Positions 1 to 6,683 of a DNA stretch of 12,422 bases are shown here, in pieces; position 1 is the first letter of the stretch, and every line of letters begins with the position of its first letter. This DNA is from JAENVT01 sp031424145 (GTDB taxonomy: Bacteria > Actinomycetota > Acidimicrobiia > Acidimicrobiales > Ilumatobacteraceae). The stretch lies in NCBI GenBank assembly GCA_031424145.1, contig JANPGV010000043.1, positions 1-12,422 on the forward strand. Reading direction: 5' to 3'. The notes below the pieces were generated by a model. That model did no database searches. It was given only the letters and a program-made list of their open reading frames with translations, and was not told the DNA's origin. Made by a program: the position numbers and the translations under genes.

Positions 1-396
1 AACATCACCAACGAAGAGCAGTTGCTGACCATCACGCTCGACCAAGCTCTCGAGATCTTCTCGCAACCGAAGGTCTTCCGGCGCGGCGGGGCGACCAACA
101 TGGCGGCGAAGGGCCCGTTGCGCGAGTTCGGCAACGACCCTGCCAGCGGCAAGCCCGTCGTCGCCAAGGATGGCAAGTTCGGTGTTTACGTCACCGACGG
201 CGAGACCAACGCGTCGCTCTCCAAGGGCGACCGGCTGGAGGCGATGCCGCCGGAGCGGGCCTACGAGCTGCTGGCCGTGCGCCGCGAGGCCATCATCGAA
301 AAGGGTGGCGCGCCCGCCAAGAAGGCCCGCGCCACCAAGAAGGCCGCGGCGAAGAAGGCAGCGCCGCGCAAGACGCCCGCCAAGAAGAAGTCCTGA
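1..396 (+). CDS. topA: DNA topoisomerase I, C-terminal end (partial)
   Basis: The reading frame is open from base 1 to the TGA at 394-396, so this is the last 131 codons of a gene that starts upstream of the window. The product would be type IA topoisomerase, which relaxes negatively supercoiled DNA; the catalytic domains are not in the window. What is seen is one C-terminal topoisomerase repeat of the kind found in actinobacterial TopA, with the segments LREFGNDPASGKPVVAKDG, KFGVYVTDGETNASL and ERAYELL. It is followed by a tail of about 30 residues made largely of Lys, Ala and Arg (KKARATKKAAAKK and on), typical of actinobacterial TopA, where such tails bind DNA and aid processivity. The gene converges on the permease gene with a 12-base gap. 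The family call is firm; the tail's role here is inferred from relatives. Confidence 0.93.
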   Translation, partial: NITNEEQLLTITLDQALEIFSQPKVFRRGGATNMAAKGPLREFGNDPASGKPVVAKDGKFGVYVTDGETNASLSKGDRLEAMPPERAYELLAVRREAIIEKGGAPAKKARATKKAAAKKAAPRKTPAKKKS

Positions 397-408
397 AGCC
401 TCCCGGCT

Positions 409-1284
409 CTACCCGGCGATGATCACGCCGAGGACTCCGGTCAGCACGAGCGCTGCGCCCGCGTAGTCGCGGCGGGTGTTGCGTTCGTGCAGCCACCAAT
501 GGGCAACGGCAAACGTGAACAGCAACTCGATCTGACCGAACGTGCGAACCTTCGCAGCGTTCTGAAGGGCGAAGGCCCACGCCCAACACGCGGAGCCGCA
601 CACGCTGAGCACTCCGACAACGGAGCTGGACCGCCAGTGGTGAAAAGCCAGACCGATCTGTTCGCGTTCGCGGACGGCGAGATATCCGCCATGGATGACG
701 GTCTGCATGGTGTTCATCACAGCCAGCGCAACGATGGCGCGCACCAGCGCCGGCGTGTCGCCGAGCGACTGCGTGGCAGCGCGAATGGCCACCGCAGCCA
801 GCCCGAACCCGGTCCCCGCGAACAGACCAAGCACCGCGGCCCTGTCGGCGTGGCGCAAGATCGTGCGCCCGCCGGCCAACAGCACGATTCCGGCCATGCA
901 CAGCCCGGTCGACAGCCAGCCGAGCGGGCGAAGAGTCTCGTCGAGCAGCACTGCGGAGAACACCGCAACCTGCACCACCTCGGTCTTTGAATAGACAGTG
1001 CCGACCGCGAACCCTCTGGCATCGAACGCACTGATCAACAGGACGGTCGCCACGATCTGGGCGAGGCCGCCTCCGGCGATCAACGGCCAGAACCGCGGTG
1101 GGGGCATCGGCAGGTGTTGGCCGCCGATGGCCATGCCGGCCACTGCTGCGAAGGCGATGGGTGCACCCCAGACGTATCGGACGAAGCCCGCCCCACTGAT
1201 CGACAGCAGGGCGCGCAACCGCTGCTGCATCGCCGTTCGCCAGGTTTGGAAGATCGCCGCAGCGACCGTCACCGCCATCCACAT
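409..1284 (-). CDS. DMT superfamily (EamA) permease
   Basis: Inner-membrane protein of the drug/metabolite transporter superfamily, about 291 residues with roughly ten hydrophobic segments arranged as two EamA halves. The first half ends in a stretch like KTEVVQVAVFSAVLLDETL and the second in GQIELLFTFAVAHWWLHE followed by a last helix, which is the usual EamA ending. These proteins move small metabolites or drugs across the membrane; the substrate cannot be read from sequence. I start it at ATG 1284 (MWMAVTVAAAIFQTW) because related proteins begin there. The frame extends to a GTG at 1341, which would add 19 polar residues encoded by AT-rich, promoter-like DNA. The gene sits between topA and tmk, an unusual place for a transporter, and is divergent from tmk. 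Family call is good; start is moderately sure. Confidence 0.85.
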   Translation of the reverse strand: MWMAVTVAAAIFQTWRTAMQQRLRALLSISGAGFVRYVWGAPIAFAAVAGMAIGGQHLPMPPPRFWPLIAGGGLAQIVATVLLISAFDARGFAVGTVYSKTEVVQVAVFSAVLLDETLRPLGWLSTGLCMAGIVLLAGGRTILRHADRAAVLGLFAGTGFGLAAVAIRAATQSLGDTPALVRAIVALAVMNTMQTVIHGGYLAVREREQIGLAFHHWRSSSVVGVLSVCGSACWAWAFALQNAAKVRTFGQIELLFTFAVAHWWLHERNTRRDYAGAALVLTGVLGVIIAG

Positions 1285-1310
1285 CGTGCGTCGACCGGTT
1301 CTCTCGTGGA

Positions 1311-1337
1311 TCTCAACATTTAAGATTGAATTCTCAA
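1311..1337. promoter_or_regulatory. AT-rich divergent control region with direct repeats
   Basis: The divergent gap between the permease and tmk contains the most AT-rich stretch I noticed in the window (about 1312-1340). It holds two copies of TCTCAA, at 1311-1316 and 1332-1337, exactly 21 bases apart, which is two helical turns. The second copy also sits in an imperfect inverted repeat, TTGA-ATTC-TCAA at 1326-1337. The layout would suit an operator or promoter for the permease, but no protein is known to bind it and the copies are short. This is inference from spacing only. Confidence 0.35.
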
Positions 1338-1362
1338 ACACAGCCTAGCCTGTCCGGATGGA

Positions 1363-1368
1363 TATGGT
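1363..1368 (+). promoter_or_regulatory. possible -10 box of tmk-holB
   Basis: TATGGT lies 9 bases before the tmk ATG. No purine-rich ribosome binding site is visible in front of the ATG, so the transcript could start at or very near the start codon. I see no good -35 box. Weak on its own, but similar to the boxes before four other genes in the window. Confidence 0.3.
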
Positions 1369-1377
1369 GCGCCGAGT

Positions 1378-1986
1378 ATGAGTACGGCTCGCTACATCGC
1401 CCTCGAAGGTGCCGAGGGCACCGGCAAGAGCACGCACGCCGCCCGGCTCGCCGCTCACCTCGATGCCGTCCTGACCCGTGAGACCGGAGGGACCGACATC
1501 GGGGCGCGCATCCGCAGCATCCTTCACGACACCTCATTGACCCATCTCTCCCACCGCGCCGAAGCCCTGCTGACCGCCGCTGACAGAGCTCAGCACATCG
1601 ACGAGATCGTCGCGCCTGCGCTGGCCGCCGGACACCACGTCGTCAGCGATCGCAGCGTCTATTCGACCCTGGCCTATCAGGGCTACGGACGACTGCTGCC
1701 GATCGACGAGCTGCGCGAGATCAATCAGTGGGCGCTGAACTCACACTGGCCCGATCTGGTCGTGTTGATCGACACTCCGACCGAGGTGCTTGAACGAAGG
1801 ATGCGCGGGCGCCAGCTCGACAGGTTCGAACGCGAAGGCGACGCCTTCCACGCTCGCGTCCGCGAAGGTTTTCACAAGATGGCTGTCGAGGATCCACTGC
1901 GTTGGGTCGTCATCGACGGCGCACCCGGCATGGACGAGGTGGGCGCCAACATTCGCCGCTGCGTAGCAGAACGCTTGCAGCTATGA
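1378..1986 (+). CDS. tmk: thymidylate kinase
   Basis: Phosphorylates dTMP to dTDP with ATP, the step in dTTP synthesis that follows thymidylate synthase or thymidine kinase; cytoplasmic. The 202-residue length is normal for bacterial Tmk. Residues 11-18 are the P-loop GAEGTGKS. The dTMP-binding segment normally written TREPGGT reads TRETGGT (residues 33-39). The DR-containing motif and following helix appear as DRSVYSTLAYQGYGR (from about residue 92), and the LID region is Arg-rich (ERRMRGRQLDRFE). The start ATG 1378 puts the P-loop ten residues in, as usual. The stop overlaps the holB start in ATGA, so the two are probably translated in a coupled way; tmk-holB pairs close to topA are common in actinobacteria. 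Firm call. Confidence 0.95.
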   Translation: MSTARYIALEGAEGTGKSTHAARLAAHLDAVLTRETGGTDIGARIRSILHDTSLTHLSHRAEALLTAADRAQHIDEIVAPALAAGHHVVSDRSVYSTLAYQGYGRLLPIDELREINQWALNSHWPDLVVLIDTPTEVLERRMRGRQLDRFEREGDAFHARVREGFHKMAVEDPLRWVVIDGAPGMDEVGANIRRCVAERLQL

Positions 1987-3029
1987 GCCAGTCGGTCTGG
2001 TCGGAAGTCGTTGGTCAGCCTCAGGCGGTCGGCAAGCTGTCCTACGCGGCGCACGACCCGGTGCATGCCTACCTCTTCGTCGGCCCGTCGGGTTCCACAA
2101 AGGCAGAAGCAAGTCGCGCGTTCGCCGCGTTGTTGATGGCAGGCACCGACGATCCAACGCACCGTGACGCTCGATTGGCGCTCGCCGGTGAGCACCCGGA
2201 TGTGCGCGAGATCGAACGCCATGGCGCGCGGATCTCTGCCGATCAGGTAGCCGACATCATTCGCAACGCGTCGCTGGCCCCGGTCGAGGGGACGCGCAAG
2301 GTGATGATCCTTCACGACTTCCACCTGCTCGACGCTCCAGCGGCTGCTCGGCTGTTGAAGACACTTGAGGAACCACCGGCCAGCACCATCTTCATCGTGC
2401 TCGCCGACCAGGTCACACCGGAGTTGGTCACCATCGCCTCACGATGCGTGCGAATCACGTTCGCGGCGTTGTCGAACGAAGCGGTCGCGGGCCGTCTCGT
2501 CGAGTCGGGCATCGATGCCGAAACGGCCGAGCTCGTCGCCGACGCAGCGCAGGGCAACCTCACCAGGGCACTCGTACTCGCGACGGATACCGGGCTGATG
2601 GCTCGCCGTGATGCGTTCGCCGGTTTGGCAGCGCGCCTCGACGGCACCGGTACGACGGTCGTGACGTTGTGCACGGAGCTGCTCGCCCTGATCGACGCAG
2701 CCGCGATGCCGCTTGCGGCGCGACAGGCCCAAGAGGTCGCCGAGCTCGAAGCAAGGGTGGCCGCCACGGGCGAACGCGGGAGCGGTCGCAAGCAGATCGA
2801 GGAGCACCACAAGCGCGAGCTGCGGCGTCATCGCGTCGACGAGCTACGCAGCGGGCTCGGTGTGCTCGCCGGCGCCTATCGGGATGCGCTCGTTCGCGGC
2901 CAGTTGCCGCGGCCGGAGGCGGGCGTCACCGCAGTCACACGGATCCACGCAGCACTCGAGTCGATGGACCGCAACCCGAACGAGACGCTCTTGCTTCAGT
3001 CGCTGCTTCTCGACCTGCCGTCGCTCTAG
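1983..3029 (+). CDS. holB: DNA polymerase III, delta' subunit
   Basis: Clamp-loader subunit (348 residues) that, with delta and tau/gamma, loads the beta clamp on DNA. The N-terminal AAA+ domain starts with WSEVVGQPQAVGKL and AYLFVGPSGSTKAEASRAF. The P-loop GPSGSTKA is not canonical (GxxGxGKT), as expected for a delta' that does not hydrolyse ATP. Residues LLKTLEEPPASTIFIVLAD are highly typical, and SRC in IASRCVRI is the conserved arginine-finger motif of the delta'/gamma family. The cysteines of the usual zinc module between P-loop and sensor are missing; the region reads DDPTHRDARLALAGEHPDV. The C-terminal half is helical with a charged stretch around ERGSGRKQIEEHHKRELRRH. The ATG at 1983 overlaps the tmk stop; the longer in-frame extension inside tmk is not used. 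The stop codon shares CTAG with the convergent gene. Confidence 0.92.
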   Translation: MSQSVWSEVVGQPQAVGKLSYAAHDPVHAYLFVGPSGSTKAEASRAFAALLMAGTDDPTHRDARLALAGEHPDVREIERHGARISADQVADIIRNASLAPVEGTRKVMILHDFHLLDAPAAARLLKTLEEPPASTIFIVLADQVTPELVTIASRCVRITFAALSNEAVAGRLVESGIDAETAELVADAAQGNLTRALVLATDTGLMARRDAFAGLAARLDGTGTTVVTLCTELLALIDAAAMPLAARQAQEVAELEARVAATGERGSGRKQIEEHHKRELRRHRVDELRSGLGVLAGAYRDALVRGQLPRPEAGVTAVTRIHAALESMDRNPNETLLLQSLLLDLPSL

Positions 3030-5992
3030 CGCTGGTTCCTCAGCAGGGGGCGCAGCAGGTGCTTGATCTCGCGTGTCGGTTCATCGTGCGACGGCTGCTC
3101 GATCGTCGACTGCTGCCCCGACGGCAGCGGTGGAATCGCCTCGAAGGCGGGCATCTGACAACTAGGCGGAGGCAGAGCGGGCGCCTGCTGAGATGAAAGC
3201 TCGCCCGTCGGAGCGGCGAACGCTGACACCAGTGAGCGCTTCCCGGAGGGGTGCTGCATGTGCGTTTCTGCTTCTGCGTAGCCATCCGGAGCTGATCCAG
3301 AGACCTCGATGGGCCGGTGCTCGAACTCGGAGAGCGCTGTCATTGCGACGGCCGAGAGGGGCTTGAAGAACAGGTAGCCCTGAGCAAACTCGCACCCCAG
3401 CCTGTTGAGCTCGAACGCCTGACTTTCACTCTCGATACCTTCGGCAACCGTCCGCAATCCGAGGTTTCGAGCCATGTTGACGATTGTGTTGGCCAGTGCC
3501 TTGCTGCGCGGCTCGTGGACCGACTGGACGAATTCCTTGTCGATCTTGATGATGTCGAGCGGCAACCGCTGCACGTAGGCGAGGGAGCTGTAACCGGTAC
3601 CGAAGTCGTCCAACGCGGTACGGATACCGTTCGAGCGCAGTTCCCTGAGCTGATCCGTGGCAAGGTCGCTGTCGTCGATCATTGTCGATTCGGTGATCTC
3701 CAGTACGAGGCGCTCCGGCGCCAACCCGCTGAGCTTCAAGCTGCGCCGTACGCCGTCGACGAACGTCGTCTCGCGGAGTTGCACGCCCGACACGTTGACG
3801 GTCACGAACATCGACTCGTCGGCCCAACCGACGGCCGACATGCACGCCTGCTCGATCGCCCATGCGCCGATCGGGATGATCACGCCGGTCTGCTCGGCGA
3901 GGGGGATGAAGTCGTTCGGCGGAACGTTGCCGTAGATGTGATGGTCCCAGCGCAGCAAAGCCTCGGCGCCGACCGACTTGCCATCAGAGAGGCGCACGAT
4001 GGGTTGGTACACGAGGTACAGCTGATCGCGGCCGAGGGCGGCCATCAGATCGCGCTTGTATTCGTTGCGGCGTTCGGTCTGACGGCCGAGGTCGGCGTCG
4101 AAGCCTTCGACCTGACCTTTGCCCAACTGCTTGGCGCGATACATCGCCAGGTCGGCGTGACGCATCAGGTCGGACGCGGTGTTCTTCGGCTCCGCAACGG
4201 CAATGCCGATGCAACCACTGACAGAGACCGACTGGAAGTCGTTGACCTGGATCGAATCCTTTAGGTCAGCGATGGCCTCGTGAGCCAGCACGCTCGCCTC
4301 GGCAGTCGAAGAATCGAGCAACAACACCCCGAACTCGTCGCCACCGAGTCGGGCGACAAGGGTCGTCGAGTTCGCAAAGCGGATCTTCAACCGGTCGGCA
4401 ACGGCTCGCAAGAGCACATCGCCCGCTGAGTGCCCGAGACCGTCGTTGATCGCCTTGAAGTCGTCGAGATCGAGGAACAAGACCGTCGGGAGTTGACCGC
4501 GCTGCAGTTCTTCGCTGACCCTCGTCAAGAAGATGGCACGGTTCGCAAGACCGGTCAACGAATCGTGGTCAGCGCGGTAGCTGAGCTGCCGTTCGAGCGT
4601 GCGGTTGGCCGTGACATCTCGCAGTGTCAAGACGATCCCAGCAACAGCGATGTTCGACATCAGATTGACCGCCGACAGCTCCATCGTGCGTCGCTCGCCG
4701 TCGGCGTGCAACGCCGAGACTTCGACGGTCAGCGATGCGTCCGCAGCGAGATCTTTGACATCGGTCCATAGATCGGCGCGCACGGCACCGGTGACTCGGA
4801 TGTCGATGTTTTCGATCCGTCGACCCACCCATTCGCCCGTGGGGTAGCCCAGTACTGTCTGCAGTGCCGGACTTGCGTAGGACACATGCCCGTCCGCGTC
4901 GACGAGCACGACGACGTCGGAGGATCGCTCGACCAGAGATGCCAGCCGGTCGTTGCCCCGACGCTCGGTCAGGTTTCGGACACTGACGGCCAGGCCCCAG
5001 AGGCGGGTCAGTGCCAACAGCGACACGACGCCGGCGATGGCGGCAGCGAACAACACCGTCGAGCGCTTCGTCGTGCCATCCATCAGCACCGCGATCAACA
5101 CGACCTGAGGCGCAACAGCCGACAGCACGATCGAGATCAACCGAACGCGGCTCAGACGCACTGCTTGAGGGGCGACGTGCGCGCGTTCGCTGTGGTGACG
5201 GTCGAGCGCTGCCCAAACCAGGAACCCAAACGAGAGCGCACTGATGCTGTTGGCAACGGCGGGCGAACCGTGGCCGTTGCCGACCTCTCCCCAGTAGTTC
5301 ATCATGTTGGCCGCGAACCGGGCTACGAGCGCCAATTGCAGGGCGAGGAACGATCGGCTCCGAGCCCGGTAGCCGAGGGACAGACGGGCGCCGAGCGCCA
5401 CGAGGACCAGGTCAGAGGCGGGAAGACTGAGCGACAGCAGCCGACCCGACTGGTCGAGCGGCGACCTCGTGAGAGCCGGCTCGACGACGGCGACCCACAT
5501 CACCAGAGCGGTGGCCAGGGCGACGATGCTCGCTTCGATGGCGAGGTAGCGATCACGGATCGGCGAGCGATCGGCGATCATCGCCAGCAGTGCGAGCGCG
5601 ACGAGCGTCCGATCAGGCGCGCGCATGACGCTGGCCAGGTCGGCCAAATCGTGAAGGCCGAACGCGGACCTCCATAGCATCAGCGCATAGGAACCGGCGG
5701 TCATCGCGCACGAGCCGGCGATCGCGATCCACGCGACCCTGTCGCCGTTCTGCCGATAACGCGCGCCGAACGCTGCCGCGATCGCCCCGAGTACAGGCGG
5801 ACCGATCATCCAATGTTCTGCGGGGACCCAGATCGTTCGAACTTGCCAGCCGTAAAGAAGGACAGCAATGCCGAGGCACGCTATGAGTCCAACCCGCCAC
5901 CACTTCACACAGGGAATGATCGGCAAGATCTCTTCAAGGTTTAGCAAGTCACACGAACGTAGTTCGCGCCGATCCGCTGGTTGAGCGGGCAT
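3026..5992 (-). CDS. membrane-anchored PAS-GGDEF-EAL protein (c-di-GMP synthase/phosphodiesterase)
   Basis: A 988-residue protein that can both make and break cyclic di-GMP, the second messenger controlling surface life and motility. Residues 32-335 hold about eight to ten hydrophobic segments, an integral membrane sensor domain I do not match to a named MASE type. A PAS domain spans about 350-465 (SSDVVVLVDADGHVSYASPA). The GGDEF domain spans about 470-635, with the active site GGDEF at 550-554. The EAL domain spans about 645-890, with EALLRW at 677-682, the DDFGTGYSS loop at 795-803, IIKIDKEFV at 814-822 and AEGIES at 850-855. Both active sites look intact. The inhibitory RxxD site before GGDEF is absent (NSTT). 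Residues 893-988 form a Pro/Ser-rich, probably disordered tail. The ATG at 5992 has no clear ribosome binding site; a GTG at residue 29 just before the first membrane segment is an alternative. Confidence 0.93.
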   Translation of the reverse strand: MPAQPADRRELRSCDLLNLEEILPIIPCVKWWRVGLIACLGIAVLLYGWQVRTIWVPAEHWMIGPPVLGAIAAAFGARYRQNGDRVAWIAIAGSCAMTAGSYALMLWRSAFGLHDLADLASVMRAPDRTLVALALLAMIADRSPIRDRYLAIEASIVALATALVMWVAVVEPALTRSPLDQSGRLLSLSLPASDLVLVALGARLSLGYRARSRSFLALQLALVARFAANMMNYWGEVGNGHGSPAVANSISALSFGFLVWAALDRHHSERAHVAPQAVRLSRVRLISIVLSAVAPQVVLIAVLMDGTTKRSTVLFAAAIAGVVSLLALTRLWGLAVSVRNLTERRGNDRLASLVERSSDVVVLVDADGHVSYASPALQTVLGYPTGEWVGRRIENIDIRVTGAVRADLWTDVKDLAADASLTVEVSALHADGERRTMELSAVNLMSNIAVAGIVLTLRDVTANRTLERQLSYRADHDSLTGLANRAIFLTRVSEELQRGQLPTVLFLDLDDFKAINDGLGHSAGDVLLRAVADRLKIRFANSTTLVARLGGDEFGVLLLDSSTAEASVLAHEAIADLKDSIQVNDFQSVSVSGCIGIAVAEPKNTASDLMRHADLAMYRAKQLGKGQVEGFDADLGRQTERRNEYKRDLMAALGRDQLYLVYQPIVRLSDGKSVGAEALLRWDHHIYGNVPPNDFIPLAEQTGVIIPIGAWAIEQACMSAVGWADESMFVTVNVSGVQLRETTFVDGVRRSLKLSGLAPERLVLEITESTMIDDSDLATDQLRELRSNGIRTALDDFGTGYSSLAYVQRLPLDIIKIDKEFVQSVHEPRSKALANTIVNMARNLGLRTVAEGIESESQAFELNRLGCEFAQGYLFFKPLSAVAMTALSEFEHRPIEVSGSAPDGYAEAETHMQHPSGKRSLVSAFAAPTGELSSQQAPALPPPSCQMPAFEAIPPLPSGQQSTIEQPSHDEPTREIKHLLRPLLRNQR

Positions 5993-6002
5993 TGGATAAG
6001 CG

Positions 6003-6032
6003 ATGACATCGTCAGCGGCCTCCCGCTACGAT
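6003..6032 (+). promoter_or_regulatory. promoter of tRNA-Thr
   Basis: ATGACA at 6003-6008 (-35) and TACGAT at 6027-6032 (-10) are separated by 18 bases, and the -10 box ends 9 bases before the first base of the mature tRNA. Both boxes resemble the housekeeping sigma consensus of actinobacteria. Assigned by position and match only. Confidence 0.55.
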
Positions 6033-6041
6033 GCACGCCGC

Positions 6042-6114
6042 GCCCAGGTAGCTCAGTCGGTAGAGCAACGCACTCGTAATGCGTAGGTCGTGGGTTCGAT
6101 TCCCACCTTGGGCT
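6042..6114 (+). tRNA. tRNA-Thr (anticodon CGT)
   Basis: A complete 73-base cloverleaf. The acceptor stem is GCCCAGG (6042-6048) with CTTGGGC (6107-6113), including one G-T pair. The D stem is GCTC/GAGC around AGTCGGTA. The anticodon stem is ACGCA/TGCGT with loop CTCGTAA, so the anticodon is CGT at 6075-6077, reading ACG threonine codons. The variable loop is AGGTC, and the T arm is GTGGG/CCCAC with loop TTCGATT. The discriminator base is T6114. The genome continues CCG, so the final A of CCA is not encoded and must be added by the CCA-adding enzyme. A common codon such as ACG in a GC-rich genome makes this tRNA important. Confidence 0.97.
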
Positions 6115-6135
6115 CCGAATACCCTTGCTGTCCTC

Positions 6136-6648
6136 ATGGAACCGACGGTCGATCTGCACCAGCGCGAGATGTACGAACTGGCTGTACAGATAGGGAGATC
6201 ATGGGTGCAGATCCGCCGCGGAGCGGCAATGGGCTCATTGCGCGAGTACTTGCTCGGCAGCGGCGACCAAGCACTCGAGCAAGGTCAAATGGACTCGCTC
6301 GACCTCCTCGCCCGTCACCCGTCGTGGCGCATGAGCGACCTTGCCGAGGCGCTGCGCATCGACCCGTCGACTGCCACACGAGCAGTGCAGCGTCTGGTCA
6401 GTTCGGGCCTTGCCGTGCGAACCCCCAACGAGGACGACGGCAGAGTCGTGATGGTCGAGATCACTGACGCCGGCCGCTCGAGGCACGCCGATGTCAATGC
6501 GCGGCGTGGACAGCTGATGACGCACATGCTCGGCGCGTTCACACCCGAAGAGCGACCTGTCCTCGCCGACATGCTGGCTCGGTTCGTGGCGGCCGTCGAT
6601 TCCTTCGTCGAAGAGTTGCCGACCCCGCTCGCCGACGTTCCTGCCTGA
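6136..6648 (+). CDS. MarR-family transcriptional regulator
   Basis: A 170-residue winged-helix DNA-binding protein of the MarR type, which usually act as dimers that repress nearby genes until a ligand or oxidant binds. The helix-turn-helix region is seen at WRMSDLAEALRIDPSTATRAV, followed by QRLVSSGLAVRTPNEDDGRVV (recognition helix, then wing ending in D-x-R) and ITDAGRSRH. Helices on either side would form the dimer interface. The reading frame runs back into the tRNA, so I use ATG 6136, 21 bases after the tRNA end. A GTG at 6205 has a better-placed ribosome binding site (AGGGAG at 6192-6197, 7 bases away), but it would remove the conserved first helix (LAVQIGRSWVQIRRGA). It could be transcribed by read-through from the tRNA promoter. 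No target is apparent; no Cys is present, so no thiol-type sensing. Confidence 0.88.
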   Translation: MEPTVDLHQREMYELAVQIGRSWVQIRRGAAMGSLREYLLGSGDQALEQGQMDSLDLLARHPSWRMSDLAEALRIDPSTATRAVQRLVSSGLAVRTPNEDDGRVVMVEITDAGRSRHADVNARRGQLMTHMLGAFTPEERPVLADMLARFVAAVDSFVEELPTPLADVPA

Positions 6649-6670
6649 CCAGCTGGTCCAGGGTCGCGGC

Positions 6671-6676
6671 TAGGGT
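6671..6676 (+). promoter_or_regulatory. putative -10 box for leaderless sigma factor mRNA
   Basis: TAGGGT is followed by 7 bases and then the GTG start at 6684, so transcription would begin at or next to the start codon. A weak -35-like TGACCA overlaps the marR stop (6646-6651), 19 bases upstream. I found no GGAAT-N18-GTT promoter of the kind used by SigH/SigR sigma factors on themselves, so autoregulation is not visible here. Confidence 0.42.
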
Positions 6677-6683
6677 CGACGAC

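Noticed and set aside
397..408. AGCC-TCCC-GGCT hairpin as terminator between topA and the permease
   Set aside because: Only a four-base stem with no U-run; too weak to call.
293..1282. Long minus-strand open frame of 329 codons over the permease gene
   Set aside because: It overlaps the EamA permease almost fully in another frame and its translation is Arg-rich, low in hydrophobic pattern and matches no family, as expected of a GC-rich shadow frame.
3317..4264. Plus-strand open frame of 315 codons inside the GGDEF/EAL gene
   Set aside because: Antisense shadow of conserved EAL codons; no recognisable protein features.
5954..5966. CGAAC-GTA-GTTCG palindrome resembling an SOS (LexA) box
   Set aside because: Actinobacterial LexA boxes have four bases between GAAC and GTTC; here there are three, and the site lies within the first codons of the GGDEF/EAL gene.
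6079..6135. In-frame upstream extension of the MarR gene into the tRNA
   Set aside because: The extra 19 residues are encoded by tRNA-Thr sequence and its flank, so ATG 6136 is used.
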